Shown here in pieces: positions 26,216 to 34,379 of a stretch of DNA of 64,000 bases. How positions within the stretch are numbered: position 1 is the stretch's first letter; each line of letters starts with the position of its first letter. Origin of the DNA: an uncultured Candidatus Melainabacteria bacterium (GTDB lineage: Bacteria; Cyanobacteriota; Vampirovibrionia; Gastranaerophilales; Gastranaerophilaceae); NCBI GenBank assembly GCA_934693165.1, contig CAKUUX010000004.1:62001-126000 (forward strand), written 5' to 3'. The translations under genes were made by a program, and so were the position numbers. The notes beneath the pieces were generated by a model. The model made no database searches. It saw only the letters and a program-made list of their open reading frames with translations, and had not been told where the DNA came from.

Positions 26216-26503
26216 ATGACAAATGATTATTATGTGTATATTCTTTCGAATACAACTCATTCGACTTTTTATATTGGTGTAACAAGTAATTTACAAAAAC
26301 GTATTTGGGAACATAAAAATAAAGTCATTGAAGGTTTCACTAAAAAATATAACGTAAATAAATTAGTTTATTATGAAATAACAAATTCAATAGAAACAGC
26401 TATTTTAAGAGAAAAACAACTTAAAAATTGGCATAGAAAATGGAAACTAAATTTAATAAAAGAATTTAACCCAGAAATGAAAGATCTTTCTGAAAATTTA
26501 TAG
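26216..26503 (+). CDS. GIY-YIG domain nuclease (small, UPF0213/UvrC-N-like)
   Basis: 95 aa, a single GIY-YIG domain. The GIY half is YYVYIL (about 5-10), YIG is FYIGVTSNLQKRIWEH (about 18-33) with the catalytic Arg, and the later Glu of AILREKQLKNW provides the metal ligand. Stand-alone domains of this type are common, often near short palindromic repeats, and their role is unclear. The gene lies exactly between two identical 179-bp repeats, like cargo of a small composite element. The start looks leaderless. Confidence 0.9.
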   Translation: MTNDYYVYILSNTTHSTFYIGVTSNLQKRIWEHKNKVIEGFTKKYNVNKLVYYEITNSIETAILREKQLKNWHRKWKLNLIKEFNPEMKDLSENL

Positions 26504-26519
26504 AACCATCAAGATGCTG

Positions 26520-26698
26520 AAACAAGTTCAGCATGACGTGAGAGCATGTCGTCCTGAACCTGACAAAGCGAACAGTTGAGCTAAAGCGAAACTTGTGAGT
26601 CTGTCTCCGTAGTTGACTTTAAGCCGTTAGGCATATTATACAATTTTATGCCTTACGGATAAAAGGAAACGTAGTGTGTTTCAGGACCTCGACGGTTT
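26520..26698. repeat. 179-bp direct repeat, copy 2
   Basis: Appears identical to 26008-26186, with a constant offset of 512 bp. Here the left edge is extended into a palindrome, ATGCTGAA and TTCAGCAT around a 5-nt loop (about 26516-26536), absent from copy 1. Confidence 0.9.
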
Positions 26699-26710
26699 TT
26701 ACAAAACAAC

Positions 26711-26736
26711 AAAAAAGGCTTCCGAAAGAAAGCCTT
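26711..26736 (-). terminator. Terminator after tRNA-like element B
   Basis: On the minus strand AAGGCTT-TCTTTCGG-AAGCCTT, then T6, placed like the terminator after a tRNA. Confidence 0.8.
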
Positions 26737-26739
26737 AAA

Positions 26740-26879
26740 TGGTGGGCAGGGGTAAGGACTCCGTTTGCGAACAGAAAAACAATTGAGTATTGTTTTTCGT
26801 TGAACTTTTCCAAAAACTAAAAGCATGACGTAAGCAAATGGAGGGGAGAACCACCACGGTGGTGAGAAGATACCCCTGC
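26740..26879 (-). ncRNA. tRNA-like element B (140 nt, CCA end, no T-arm)
   Basis: On the minus strand it starts GCAGGGGTA and ends TACCCCTGC-CCACCA, so the ends pair over 9 bp and a CCA tail follows, sharing CCCCTGCCCACCA with tRNA-Tyr. The interior has a CACCACC-GTGGTGG stem and the 25-bp palindrome (26774-26798) also seen beside tRNA-Ile. No T-loop or anticodon arm is recognisable. It may be a decayed tRNA with insertions or a structured RNA using tRNA ends. Confidence 0.45.
26774..26798. repeat. 25-bp palindrome shared with the tRNA-Ile repeats
   Basis: Arms GAAAAACAAT/ATTGTTTTTC around TGAGT. The copies at 319-343 and 515-539 have the opposite orientation and arms GAAAAACGAT/ATCGTTTTTC. 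The only difference is one base pair changed on both sides (G-C to A-T). Confidence 0.8.
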
Positions 26880-26882
26880 AAT

Positions 26883-26912
26883 AAAAAATCCTCAAGATTT
26901 CTCTTGAGGATT
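26883..26912 (-). terminator. Terminator after tRNA-like element A
   Basis: On the minus strand AATCCTCAAG-AGAAAT-CTTGAGGATT is followed by T4-T6. Confidence 0.8.
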
Positions 26913-26914
26913 AA

Positions 26915-27069
26915 TGGTGGGCAGGGATTCCTTGTCTTGCTCACTCGCATTACACGGCAATTCCGAGTTTTGCTTTCGTGATTTCATCACTTGCGCAAAA
27001 ACTCTCCAGCCTTTGCTCGTTCGCGCTCGAACCATGACAAGGCTTCGCCTTGTTGGTTCTCATCCACCC
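26915..27069 (-). ncRNA. tRNA-like element A (155 nt, CCA end)
   Basis: On the minus strand it starts GGGTGG and ends CCCTGCCCACCA, close to the ends of the neighbouring tRNA-Tyr (GGGTAGG...CCTGCCCACCA). The inside holds several hairpins instead of a cloverleaf: ACAAGGC-GAA-GCCTTGT, GTTCG-AGCG-CGAAC, and a long GAGTTTTTGC / GCAAAACTC stem capped by GTGAT-GAA-ATCAC. A T-arm is not recognisable. It lies between the tRNA-Tyr terminator and its own terminator. Confidence 0.4.
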
Positions 27070-27084
27070 TTTTTACGACATAAC

Positions 27085-27118
27085 AAAAATGGAGGTCTGA
27101 AATCAGACCTCCATTTTG
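27085..27118 (-). terminator. Terminator after tRNA-Tyr
   Basis: Perfect stem AAAATGGAGGTCTGA with its complement and a T4 tail on the minus strand. Confidence 0.9.
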
Positions 27119-27122
27119 TAAA

Positions 27123-27208
<86 letters not shown>

Positions 27209-27248
27209 AAATTTCGTGCCCATCATACTCATTTCTGAGTAAGAGAAT

Positions 27249-27320
27249 AGCCGGCAATAGGAATCGAACCTACAACCTACGGTTTACAAAACCGTTGCTC
27301 TACCGTTGAGCTATGCCGGC
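27249..27320 (-). tRNA. tRNA-Thr (TGT)
   Basis: On the minus strand the acceptor GCCGGCA pairs with TGCCGGC, the anticodon stem-loop is ACGGT-TTTGTAA-ACCGT (anticodon TGT), and the T-arm has GGTTCGATTCC. CCA is not encoded. 72 nt, 40 bp upstream of tRNA-Tyr. Confidence 0.95.
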
Positions 27321-27439
27321 ATACCTCTATTGTATTTATAAAATTATTTTATGTCAAGCAATATTTTTTGACTTTTTACAAAAATTCCTTATTAACATGT
27401 TAGAGGTAGTACAAATAGAGGATTTTTACATTACATTTG

Positions 27440-27466
27440 CTAAGTTTTTTTTCAAATTGCCGTAAT
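27440..27466 (+). promoter_or_regulatory. Sigma28 (FliA)-like promoter of the rod operon
   Basis: CTAAGTTT, exactly 11 nt, GCCGTAAT: -35 6 of 8 and -10 5-6 of 8 to TAAAGTTT-N11-GCCGATAA. It ends 33 bp before the first flagellar gene. Rod genes are usually controlled earlier in the flagellar cascade, so a sigma28 site here is unusual. Confidence 0.7.
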
Positions 27467-27499
27467 TAAAAATATAAATAAATTATGAGGTTATAAAAA

Positions 27500-28198
27500 A
27501 TGTTAATCAGAGGTGGTGTTAGATACACAGACAATGGTATTAAAATTGCATTGAAAGCAATGCAACTACAACAAGCTATCGTTGGTATCACAAACGAAAA
27601 CGTTACAGGATTTGATAAAATTGGTTACCAAAGAAAAGAACCTGTAGTTTCTTCATTTACAGAATATCTTGGTGTTAACGGTTTATCTTCTGCAACTGAT
27701 ACTACAATCGGAAGAATTTCTACATCAGACAATCCTTTAGATTTGGCTCTTAACAACAAAGGTTATTTCCAAGTTCAAGGTAGAGATGGTATCAGATTAA
27801 CAAGAGATGGTCGTTTCAAACTTGATAAAGAAGGCAACTTATTAACTCTTGAAGACCAACCAGTTCTTTCAAACTCAGGAGCTCCAATTAAATTACCATT
27901 CGTTCCTGACAAAATAAAAGACGTAGTGGTTAACACTAAAGGTCAAGTAAGCGTTTTCAACAAGAACACTAAAAGATTAGACAAAGTCGCAACACTTGGC
28001 ATAGTTGATTCAAACGGAGTCGGCGTAGTTAACCCAGAAGTTGCTCAAGGTTTCCTAGAATATTCAAACGTAGCAATACAAAACGAGTTCTTGAACTTGA
28101 TGCCAACACTTAAAGCATACGACGCAAACAGACAAGTTCTTATGATAGAAAACTCAGTTCTTCAAAAAACAATCAGCCAATTAAGTAGCGCACAATAG
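27500..28198 (+). CDS. Flagellar rod protein, FlgF/FlgG family
   Basis: 232 aa with the rod/hook fold: an N-terminal helix (KAMQLQQAIVGITNENVTGFDKIGYQRK, residues about 15-42) carrying a degenerate ANxxTTGYK motif, a central domain with the conserved LTRDGRFKLDKEGNLL, and a C-terminal helix (LKAYDANRQVLMIENSVLQKTISQL) for rod assembly. It is exported by the flagellar type III apparatus. FlgF or FlgG cannot be decided. First gene of flg(F/G)-flgG-flgB-flgC, with a GAGGT ribosome site. Confidence 0.88.
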   Translation: MLIRGGVRYTDNGIKIALKAMQLQQAIVGITNENVTGFDKIGYQRKEPVVSSFTEYLGVNGLSSATDTTIGRISTSDNPLDLALNNKGYFQVQGRDGIRLTRDGRFKLDKEGNLLTLEDQPVLSNSGAPIKLPFVPDKIKDVVVNTKGQVSVFNKNTKRLDKVATLGIVDSNGVGVVNPEVAQGFLEYSNVAIQNEFLNLMPTLKAYDANRQVLMIENSVLQKTISQLSSAQ

Positions 28199-28227
28199 TT
28201 AAAGGTTTAGGATAAGGTAAAAAAATT

Positions 28228-28944
28228 ATGTACAACTTACAAGCAATCATCAGAAAAGGTATCAATAACTCAAACATACAATTCGAAAGATTAGGAAATG
28301 TTGGTCAAAACTTTGCTAACTTCGGTACAACAGGTTACAAAAACGTACGTTTCGAACAATTCTTAACAGAAGATGGTTACGTTACTGGTACAAAAAGAAC
28401 AGATTGCACACAAGGTGCTTTAAAAATTACTAACAATCCTTACGATATAGCAATCAAAGGTACAGGTTACATCCCAGTAGTTTCAGAAGACGGTCAAGTA
28501 GCTTATACAAGAGATGGTTCTTTCAAAATCGGTAAAGATGGTTACTTAGTAACAAGTGATGACTGGTTAGTTGGTAGCGGAATTCAAATCCCATCTAACG
28601 TTCATGATTTTCAAATCAAAAGAAACGGGGATGTAATGGTTCAAGATTCATCTCAATCTCTACCAAGAAAAATTGGTAACATACCTTTAGTACAATTTGC
28701 ATCTCCTGAAGGTTTAGCAGAAAAAGGTCACAACAAGTTAGTTCAAACAGATGAATCAGGTGAACCAAAATTAATCAGAAATCACGATTTCATCCACCAA
28801 AACAACATTGAAACAGCAAACGTTGACCTATACGGAGAAGTTAACACAATGTTAAGATTAAATGCCTCAATGTTAGCTCACATGCAATTAATGAAAGTAG
28901 CATACGATATGTACAACAAAGGCATCAACATTAGAGAATCATAG
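28228..28944 (+). CDS. Flagellar distal rod protein, FlgG-like
   Basis: 238 aa. The N-terminal helix includes NVGQNFANFGTTGYKNVRF, matching the rod signature. The middle holds AYTRDGSFKIGKDGYLVT and NNPYDIAIKGTGYIPV, typical of FlgG/FlgF. The C-terminal helix is NTMLRLNASMLAHMQLMKVA. It forms part of the drive shaft crossing the periplasm. It follows the paralogue at 27500 by 29 bp and precedes flgB by 12. Confidence 0.88.
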   Translation: MYNLQAIIRKGINNSNIQFERLGNVGQNFANFGTTGYKNVRFEQFLTEDGYVTGTKRTDCTQGALKITNNPYDIAIKGTGYIPVVSEDGQVAYTRDGSFKIGKDGYLVTSDDWLVGSGIQIPSNVHDFQIKRNGDVMVQDSSQSLPRKIGNIPLVQFASPEGLAEKGHNKLVQTDESGEPKLIRNHDFIHQNNIETANVDLYGEVNTMLRLNASMLAHMQLMKVAYDMYNKGINIRES

Positions 28945-28956
28945 AGGAATTAAAAA

Positions 28957-29307
28957 ATGAATTTTAGCGTATCAAACAGTTTAAGCAAAACATCAAATAT
29001 TTTAAATTTAATATCAGAAAGACAAAAAATTGTTGGTGAAAACGTAGCCAATATGGATACCCCAGGGTATGTAAAAAAAGATATTAACTTTGCTCAATTA
29101 GTAGATGGCCCAACAAGCAACTTAGAAACAAAATTAGCTCAAAAGTTAGATGGAAAAATGTATACAACTACAAGCTCATACGAAGCAGTTAATCCAGCAG
29201 AAGAGTTAGTAAAAATGCAAAACAATTCTCTTCTTTACACAGTAGCAACAAGAAGAATGTCAAACATCATAACTCAAATGAAAACAGTAATTAATGTGGG
29301 TAAATAA
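28957..29307 (+). CDS. flgB: Flagellar basal-body rod protein FlgB
   Basis: 116 aa, the proximal rod subunit. NVANMDTPGYVKKDINF is the rod-protein signature at about residues 31-47, and the C-terminal helix NSLLYTVATRRMSNIITQMKTVI fits FlgB. It is slightly short for the family (about 130 aa). AGAGGAA precedes the ATG. It lies just upstream of flgC, as in most flagellar operons. Confidence 0.9.
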   Translation: MNFSVSNSLSKTSNILNLISERQKIVGENVANMDTPGYVKKDINFAQLVDGPTSNLETKLAQKLDGKMYTTTSSYEAVNPAEELVKMQNNSLLYTVATRRMSNIITQMKTVINVGK

Positions 29308-29332
29308 TTAGGATAAGAGAGGAAATAAAATT

Positions 29333-29773
29333 ATGGGTATTATGGATTCAATGTACATCGGTGCAAATGCATTAAAAGCACACGGTAGAAGATTAGACAT
29401 TCACGCAAAGAACGTAGCAAACGTTGACACACCAAACTATGTAAGAAAAATCCCTATGTTAAATGCCGAAGAAGGCGGTGTTTCTTTCGCAGGTATCATG
29501 AGTTCTATGAATGATAGCTTTATGGCTGCTAATGGTACTTTACAAGGTGGAGTTAGCTTCACTGGTGTTATGGAAGATCCTACTTTAGGTGAAAAAATCT
29601 ACAAACCTGGTCACCCTGATGCTGATGAAAACGGTTATATCAGAGGTTCAAACGTAAACGCAATGGTTGATATTGCCGATGCAATGCTTGCTCAAAGAGC
29701 TTACGAAGCCAACTTAGCAGTATTAAACATTTCTAAAGCAATGGCTCTTAAAGCTGCTGACATCGGAAAATAA
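29333..29773 (+). CDS. flgC: Flagellar basal-body rod protein FlgC
   Basis: 146 aa. The N-terminal NVANVDTPNYVRK and C-terminal MVDIADAMLAQRAYEANLAVLN are diagnostic for FlgC. It is a proximal rod subunit exported through the flagellar type III gate. AGAGAGGAAAT precedes the ATG. It is last in the operon; fliE, which often follows flgC, is absent here. Confidence 0.94.
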   Translation: MGIMDSMYIGANALKAHGRRLDIHAKNVANVDTPNYVRKIPMLNAEEGGVSFAGIMSSMNDSFMAANGTLQGGVSFTGVMEDPTLGEKIYKPGHPDADENGYIRGSNVNAMVDIADAMLAQRAYEANLAVLNISKAMALKAADIGK

Positions 29774-29817
29774 CAAGTTTAAATTAATCCTAATCCAAAA
29801 TACTCAATATCCACTAA

Positions 29818-29853
29818 AGAAAGGTCTTCATCACTTTGATGAAGACTCTTTCT
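29818..29853. terminator. Bidirectional terminator between flgC and rsmG
   Basis: AAGAAAG-(G)TCTTCATCA-CTT-TGATGAAGA-(CT)CTTTCTT. It overlaps the last codons of rsmG on the minus strand. Confidence 0.85.
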
Positions 29854-30481
29854 TTATTACGACTAAAAATCTTTCAAAATTTTCTTCTAAAGGAAGCTTA
29901 TATTCAATAACCTCTAGCAATTCAGCCTTTTTCTTAAATATCAATTCTTTTGCCTCTCTAATTTCATCAAAAACTTGTTTTGATTTATAACAAACAAAAT
30001 ATCCACCATTTTTCAAAAGTGGCATGGCATATTCTACAACCTTATCCAGTCTTGAAACAGCACGACTTACGACTAAATCGTATTTTTCTTTTAAGTTTTC
30101 AGCTCTGTCATTTATCAAAGATAAATTTTCAAGATTTAAATCCTTTTTAAAATCTTCAATAGCACGAATTTTCTTTGCGATACTATCCAATCCAGTAACC
30201 TTTAATTCTGGATAACAAATGGCAATAGGGACAGAAGGAAAACCTCCACCTGTTCCAATATCGAGCATGCTCATGCCTGTAGGATTTATGTTATATTTTT
30301 CAAAAAATTTTTCTATACTTAAACTATCAAAAATGTGTTTTTCAAATAAAAACTTTTCATCATTTTTGCTAATCAAATTTATAACTTTATTTTTCTCTAA
30401 AAAGATTTCACTAAATTTCTTTAGATTGCTGTTCTTCTTGAGCTTCTCTAGCTTCTCTTGCTTTTCTGATTTTGTACTCAT
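29831..30481 (-). CDS. rsmG: 16S rRNA (guanine527-N7)-methyltransferase RsmG
   Basis: GidB-type SAM methyltransferase of about 216 aa that modifies the 530 loop of 16S rRNA. Motif I is MLDIGTGGGFPSVPIA, followed by VVSRAVSRLDKVVEY, which is typical of RsmG. The chosen ATG overlaps the upstream ATPase gene by 71 nt. The first 20 residues (SEKQEKLEKLKK) are unusual and weakly preceded by a ribosome site, so the true start may lie downstream. It is coupled to the large ATPase-TPR gene. Confidence 0.9.
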   Translation of the reverse strand: MSTKSEKQEKLEKLKKNSNLKKFSEIFLEKNKVINLISKNDEKFLFEKHIFDSLSIEKFFEKYNINPTGMSMLDIGTGGGFPSVPIAICYPELKVTGLDSIAKKIRAIEDFKKDLNLENLSLINDRAENLKEKYDLVVSRAVSRLDKVVEYAMPLLKNGGYFVCYKSKQVFDEIREAKELIFKKKAELLEVIEYKLPLEENFERFLVVIKKESSSK

Positions 30482-33029
30482 TTTCTATTATCGCAAACTT
30501 GTCTGCGCCTATTCTAAATTTTATATCGTTAATTCTCATTTCGATTTTTGAAATATTATCTTTCGAAAAATCATTTTTTACCAAATCTAAGGCTGTAAAA
30601 TATTCTTCTAAAGCCAAGGCATCTTGTTTTTGACCATAATAAAAATCACCAAGAGCTAATAGAGATGATGCCATGTAGAAAATATCATTTAATTTTTCAG
30701 CACATTGTTTAGCCTTTTTGAAGTAGAAAATAGCTTTATCAGGTAATTTTCTTTGCATAATTTGAGCTAATTTTGTTGCAGAAAAATAAATTCCGTCATA
30801 GTTTTCATTAGCTTCATCAATTTGATATGCTTGTAAGAAATTCTTTACAGCAATAGCATTATCTCGTTTTTCTAAATACAATGTCGCAATATTTGAATAC
30901 GCAGAAGACAAGAACTTATTAACCTTTGGATCACGGTTTATATTTATACATTTTTCATAGTATTCAATTGCTGTAGTTATGTCATTTCTATCATCAGAAC
31001 TCAATGCATACTTAAAATATAATTCTGACAAGGTTTCAACATCCATTGTCGTATTTGACAATTCAAGTGCTTTTTTATAATAATCAAACGCCAAATTACC
31101 ATTTGATAAACTATCTTCAATGTTTGCTAATGCGATATATGCTTTTGTTGTCAAAATATGAGGATTGTCTTTTGTTGCAATAATTTCTAGCAATGTATTT
31201 TTTGCTAAATCAAATTTGTATGTTTCATAATATACATTGGCAATATTTAGTTTAATATAATTTTCTTTTACGACTTCGCCAATTTGATTATAGAACTCTC
31301 TTGCTAAATTATAATATTTCAAAGAATTATCTATTTCATTTAATTTGTGATAAGCATAAGCCATCTTTGTATAAATAACTGGAAGTTCATTTATATAATT
31401 TTCATCTTTATTAAACGTTAAAGCTTTTTTGTACCAGTCACATGCTAATTTAAAATTATACTTTTGGGCTTCGTCATGTGCTACTTGCAAACAATATGCC
31501 AAAGTTTCCTTAAACTCTTCTTCTTGTTGTTCTTGAGATATAGGAACTTCTCCATCTTCTCTTTTAATATCAAAGTTTATTGAAGATTGCATTCTTTCAG
31601 AAACATTTTTACCAGTAGAAGTATTACCCAACATTTTTAATTCATCTTCTGTTAATTTGAATGGTAAATCATTCAAATTAATATCTACATTAGAAACATT
31701 CGGACTAACTGTTGAAATATAATCAGGCTTTTTGTCTTGTTGTCTTGGATAAACTTGTTGATTATTTTCAGGAGTTTCCTTAATATCAATTTGTTGTTGC
31801 TGAGTATCTTTGCCTTGTTTTATACGGCTCAAGTCAAATTCTAAACCTTTTGCCATGGCTTTGTAAGCATTTGTATTAATTTCACCAACTTTTTTAGGTA
31901 AAAATAAAGTATGATATTCTATCTCATTTCTGATTGTTTGACGAGAAAGCAAAATACCTCTTTCTAAAGGTTTTAAAGGTAATTGACTTTCATAAAAATC
32001 AATAATAAATTTGTGTAATTTTTGAGATACATTTTCTGGAATCGCAATATCCATTTGTTCTCTAAAATAATCATGTACGAATATTAATCCATTACTTTGA
32101 ACTAGCAATAAATTTTTTGTTAGAAAATCAATATTTTCTTCATTGTAATAATGCATTTGTTTAAGAATTTGACTTGTAACACCATGACGCATTATACAAA
32201 GTAACCAGAAAAATTGTACTGAAATTGCAGGAATAATATCCAATATTTCCTTTTCTAAAAATTTGTTGTAACTTAGAAAACTTAATTTAAAGTTCTCCAT
32301 AAAATCTTTTACTTCATAATTTTTATATTTCAAAATACTTGTTGTTAAAGAAGTATAGAAATAATAGCCTCTAGTGTGTTTATACAAATCATCTAGTTGA
32401 GAAGACGAAAAAGAAATTTTCTTTTGCTTCAAATACTTTTCAAATAAAGTTTTATCTAAAGCCGAAAGAGTCACTCTTTCATATTTTGAATCATCCTCAA
32501 AAGATTTTCTATCAAGAGTTCTTGAAACAATAACAATTTTTACTTTTTCAAATCCGATAACGTGATTTATAAAATCAACAATTTCTTGTAAATTTTCTTT
32601 TTGTATAGAATCATAAGAATTTAATACAATAACAAAAGGCTTTTCTATAGATGTGAAATATGCGTTTATTTTTGCAGTAAAGTTTTCTGTCTTAACTTTT
32701 AATCCAGAAATAATGCCTTGTGTTTGTAATTTTTTAAATTCATTAAAGAAACATAATAAAATATCATCTAAAATAGTTGTTTCAAAACAGTTATACCAAA
32801 GAACAATAGCCTCTTTTGACAAGAAATTAAGTGAATAATTTACAACTTGTTTTTTACCAGTACCCATAAAGCCATTCACAAAAAGAATAGGCTTTTCGCT
32901 ACCATAAAAGTCGTAAATATTTTCTAGGTTCTCTTTATTATTCTCAAGTACAAAGGGATCTATTACTTCAGAATTTTGTTTTAATAAATCTTTTTTCTCA
33001 AGAAAAAAGTTTAAAAATTGATATTTCAT
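30411..33029 (-). CDS. P-loop ATPase with TPR array (STAND/AAA-like)
   Basis: 872 aa. The N-terminal ATPase has GFMGTGKK (53-60), a Walker A with Lys in place of Ser/Thr, and VIVLNSYD as a Walker B-like strand; IVSRTLDRKSFE may be the sensor strand. A winged-helix-like region follows (about 270-345), then a low-complexity linker rich in Gln (about 410-450) and TPR repeats (about 530-840, such as NTLLEIIATKDNPHIL). This layout is that of STAND regulators or signalling scaffolds; the signal is unknown. It appears leaderless (promoter at 33036-33064). Confidence 0.8.
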   Translation of the reverse strand: MKYQFLNFFLEKKDLLKQNSEVIDPFVLENNKENLENIYDFYGSEKPILFVNGFMGTGKKQVVNYSLNFLSKEAIVLWYNCFETTILDDILLCFFNEFKKLQTQGIISGLKVKTENFTAKINAYFTSIEKPFVIVLNSYDSIQKENLQEIVDFINHVIGFEKVKIVIVSRTLDRKSFEDDSKYERVTLSALDKTLFEKYLKQKKISFSSSQLDDLYKHTRGYYFYTSLTTSILKYKNYEVKDFMENFKLSFLSYNKFLEKEILDIIPAISVQFFWLLCIMRHGVTSQILKQMHYYNEENIDFLTKNLLLVQSNGLIFVHDYFREQMDIAIPENVSQKLHKFIIDFYESQLPLKPLERGILLSRQTIRNEIEYHTLFLPKKVGEINTNAYKAMAKGLEFDLSRIKQGKDTQQQQIDIKETPENNQQVYPRQQDKKPDYISTVSPNVSNVDINLNDLPFKLTEDELKMLGNTSTGKNVSERMQSSINFDIKREDGEVPISQEQQEEEFKETLAYCLQVAHDEAQKYNFKLACDWYKKALTFNKDENYINELPVIYTKMAYAYHKLNEIDNSLKYYNLAREFYNQIGEVVKENYIKLNIANVYYETYKFDLAKNTLLEIIATKDNPHILTTKAYIALANIEDSLSNGNLAFDYYKKALELSNTTMDVETLSELYFKYALSSDDRNDITTAIEYYEKCININRDPKVNKFLSSAYSNIATLYLEKRDNAIAVKNFLQAYQIDEANENYDGIYFSATKLAQIMQRKLPDKAIFYFKKAKQCAEKLNDIFYMASSLLALGDFYYGQKQDALALEEYFTALDLVKNDFSKDNISKIEMRINDIKFRIGADKFAIIENEYKIRKAREAREAQEEQQSKEI

Positions 33030-33035
33030 AAAGTT

Positions 33036-33064
33036 ATATTAAACGATTTTAACTTTTTTTGCAA
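33036..33064 (-). promoter_or_regulatory. Promoter of the ATPase-TPR gene, leaderless type
   Basis: On the minus strand TTGCAA, 17-bp spacer, TAATAT, then 6 nt to the ATG and no Shine-Dalgarno. Confidence 0.6.
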
Positions 33065-33129
33065 ATCCTCTCAAAATAATTGTAAATTAATCATATTGAT
33101 AATAAAATATAACTAAATAGGGGGATAAA

Positions 33130-33234
33130 ATGGAATTTTTTAGAAGACACCAAAAAATTATTATTGGAATAATTGCAGTAACGTTCGTTAGTTGGACAGT
33201 AGGTCTTCTACTACTCCCTTTAATACTAAAATAA
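33130..33234 (+). CDS. Small single-span membrane protein
   Basis: 34 aa: MEFFRRHQK, then a hydrophobic helix IIIGIIAVTFVSWTVGLLLL, then PLILK. GGGGATAA gives a ribosome site and the stop is 7 nt before the next start. The RRHQK-helix start recalls the membrane anchors of SurA/PpiD periplasmic chaperones, here without the soluble part. It is too short for a standard ORF cut-off. Its position ahead of the M23 peptidase and LptD-like genes hints at an envelope role; that is inference. Confidence 0.65.
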   Translation: MEFFRRHQKIIIGIIAVTFVSWTVGLLLLPLILK

Positions 33235-33241
33235 GGAAAAC

Positions 33242-34363
33242 GTGAAAAACAGATTATATAATATATTTAAGAATATTTTTGTTTTCGTTGTAGTATTTTC
33301 GCTAACAGCGTCGATTGCTGTTGCAAAACCAAAAGTTAAATCGAAAGAAGAAGCAAGACGTAATATAAACAGATTAAAATTTCTAGAAAGAGCAGAATCT
33401 AATAAACTTTACAAGAATCAACAAAAACTTGAAACAACAAAAGCTGATTTAAATTATTCACAACAAAGATATTCTTCAACAAAAGATCAATTAGCTACCC
33501 TAGAAACCCAACTATCATCAGCTTTAAGTGAATACAATTCACTCGATTATCAATTAAAAAACAGAATTAGACAAATCTACAAAACACAAAGAAAAGGTGT
33601 TGTTGTTCTTTTACTTGAATCTAATAATTTTAATGACTTTTTGGATAGAATTTACTATTCAAATATTATCCTAAAACATGATTATCAAAACATGGTTCAA
33701 GCAAGAGCAAAGGCTAAAGAAATTGCATATTTAAAATACAATATTGAAGAAAAAAGAAAGATTTTGGCAAGCTCTATTCGTCAAATCAACCAACAACAAG
33801 CATATATCGAACGTTCAATTTCAAGAAATGAAAACATGATTAACAAATTGAGAACGGATAGGGTTGCATACGAACGAGCAGAAAAGGAATTGGCAAAACA
33901 ATCTGAAAGCATTGGTACAATGATTAGTCGTAGTACTGCAAAAGATAGAAATCAACCTGTTAAAGTGGTATCCGGATTTATCAAACCAATTTCAGGTAGA
34001 ATTACATCTCCATTTGGATACAGAACTCACCCAATATTTAACAGTAGAACTTTCCACTCAGGTGTAGATATTGGAGGTCCATACAGAGGAAGTATTCATG
34101 CTTCTAACTCTGGTAAAGTTATTTACACAGGTTGGTACGGTGGATATGGTAAGGTTGTAATCATTGACCACGGAAACATCAATGGTTCTCCAACAACAAC
34201 TTTATATGCGCACATGGATCAAATTAAAGTTAACAATGGCGCATACGTTACAAAAGGGCAAGTTATTGGACTTGAAGGTACAACAGGTTACTCTACAGGT
34301 CCACACGTTCACTTTGAGGTTCGTGTAAATGGTAAACCAAGAAACCCACTTAATTACATTTAA
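33242..34363 (+). CDS. M23 (LytM) peptidase with coiled coil, EnvC/NlpD-like
   Basis: 373 aa. The N-terminal signal segment (NIFVFVVVFSLTASIAVAKPK) is followed by a coiled coil (about 35-225) and a C-terminal M23 domain with the zinc residues intact: HSGVDIG supplies His and Asp, and PHVHFEV the HxH. It could cleave peptidoglycan or activate amidases at division, as EnvC does; intact metal residues favour real peptidase activity. The start is GTG at 33242 after AAGGAAAAC. It follows the small membrane gene and precedes the LptD-like gene by 16 bp. Confidence 0.9.
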   Translation: MKNRLYNIFKNIFVFVVVFSLTASIAVAKPKVKSKEEARRNINRLKFLERAESNKLYKNQQKLETTKADLNYSQQRYSSTKDQLATLETQLSSALSEYNSLDYQLKNRIRQIYKTQRKGVVVLLLESNNFNDFLDRIYYSNIILKHDYQNMVQARAKAKEIAYLKYNIEEKRKILASSIRQINQQQAYIERSISRNENMINKLRTDRVAYERAEKELAKQSESIGTMISRSTAKDRNQPVKVVSGFIKPISGRITSPFGYRTHPIFNSRTFHSGVDIGGPYRGSIHASNSGKVIYTGWYGGYGKVVIIDHGNINGSPTTTLYAHMDQIKVNNGAYVTKGQVIGLEGTTGYSTGPHVHFEVRVNGKPRNPLNYI

Positions 34364-34379
34364 GGGATATAAATAGACA

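Noticed and set aside
26740..26879. tmRNA (ssrA) as an explanation of the tRNA-like element.
   Set aside because: No T-arm, no tag reading frame, and the length and ends do not fit.
26653..26950. ORFs of 71-80 codons on the minus strand reading through the tRNA-like element.
   Set aside because: They are translations of structured repeats and a tRNA-like end (PLPTIFKAF-type), without ribosome sites.
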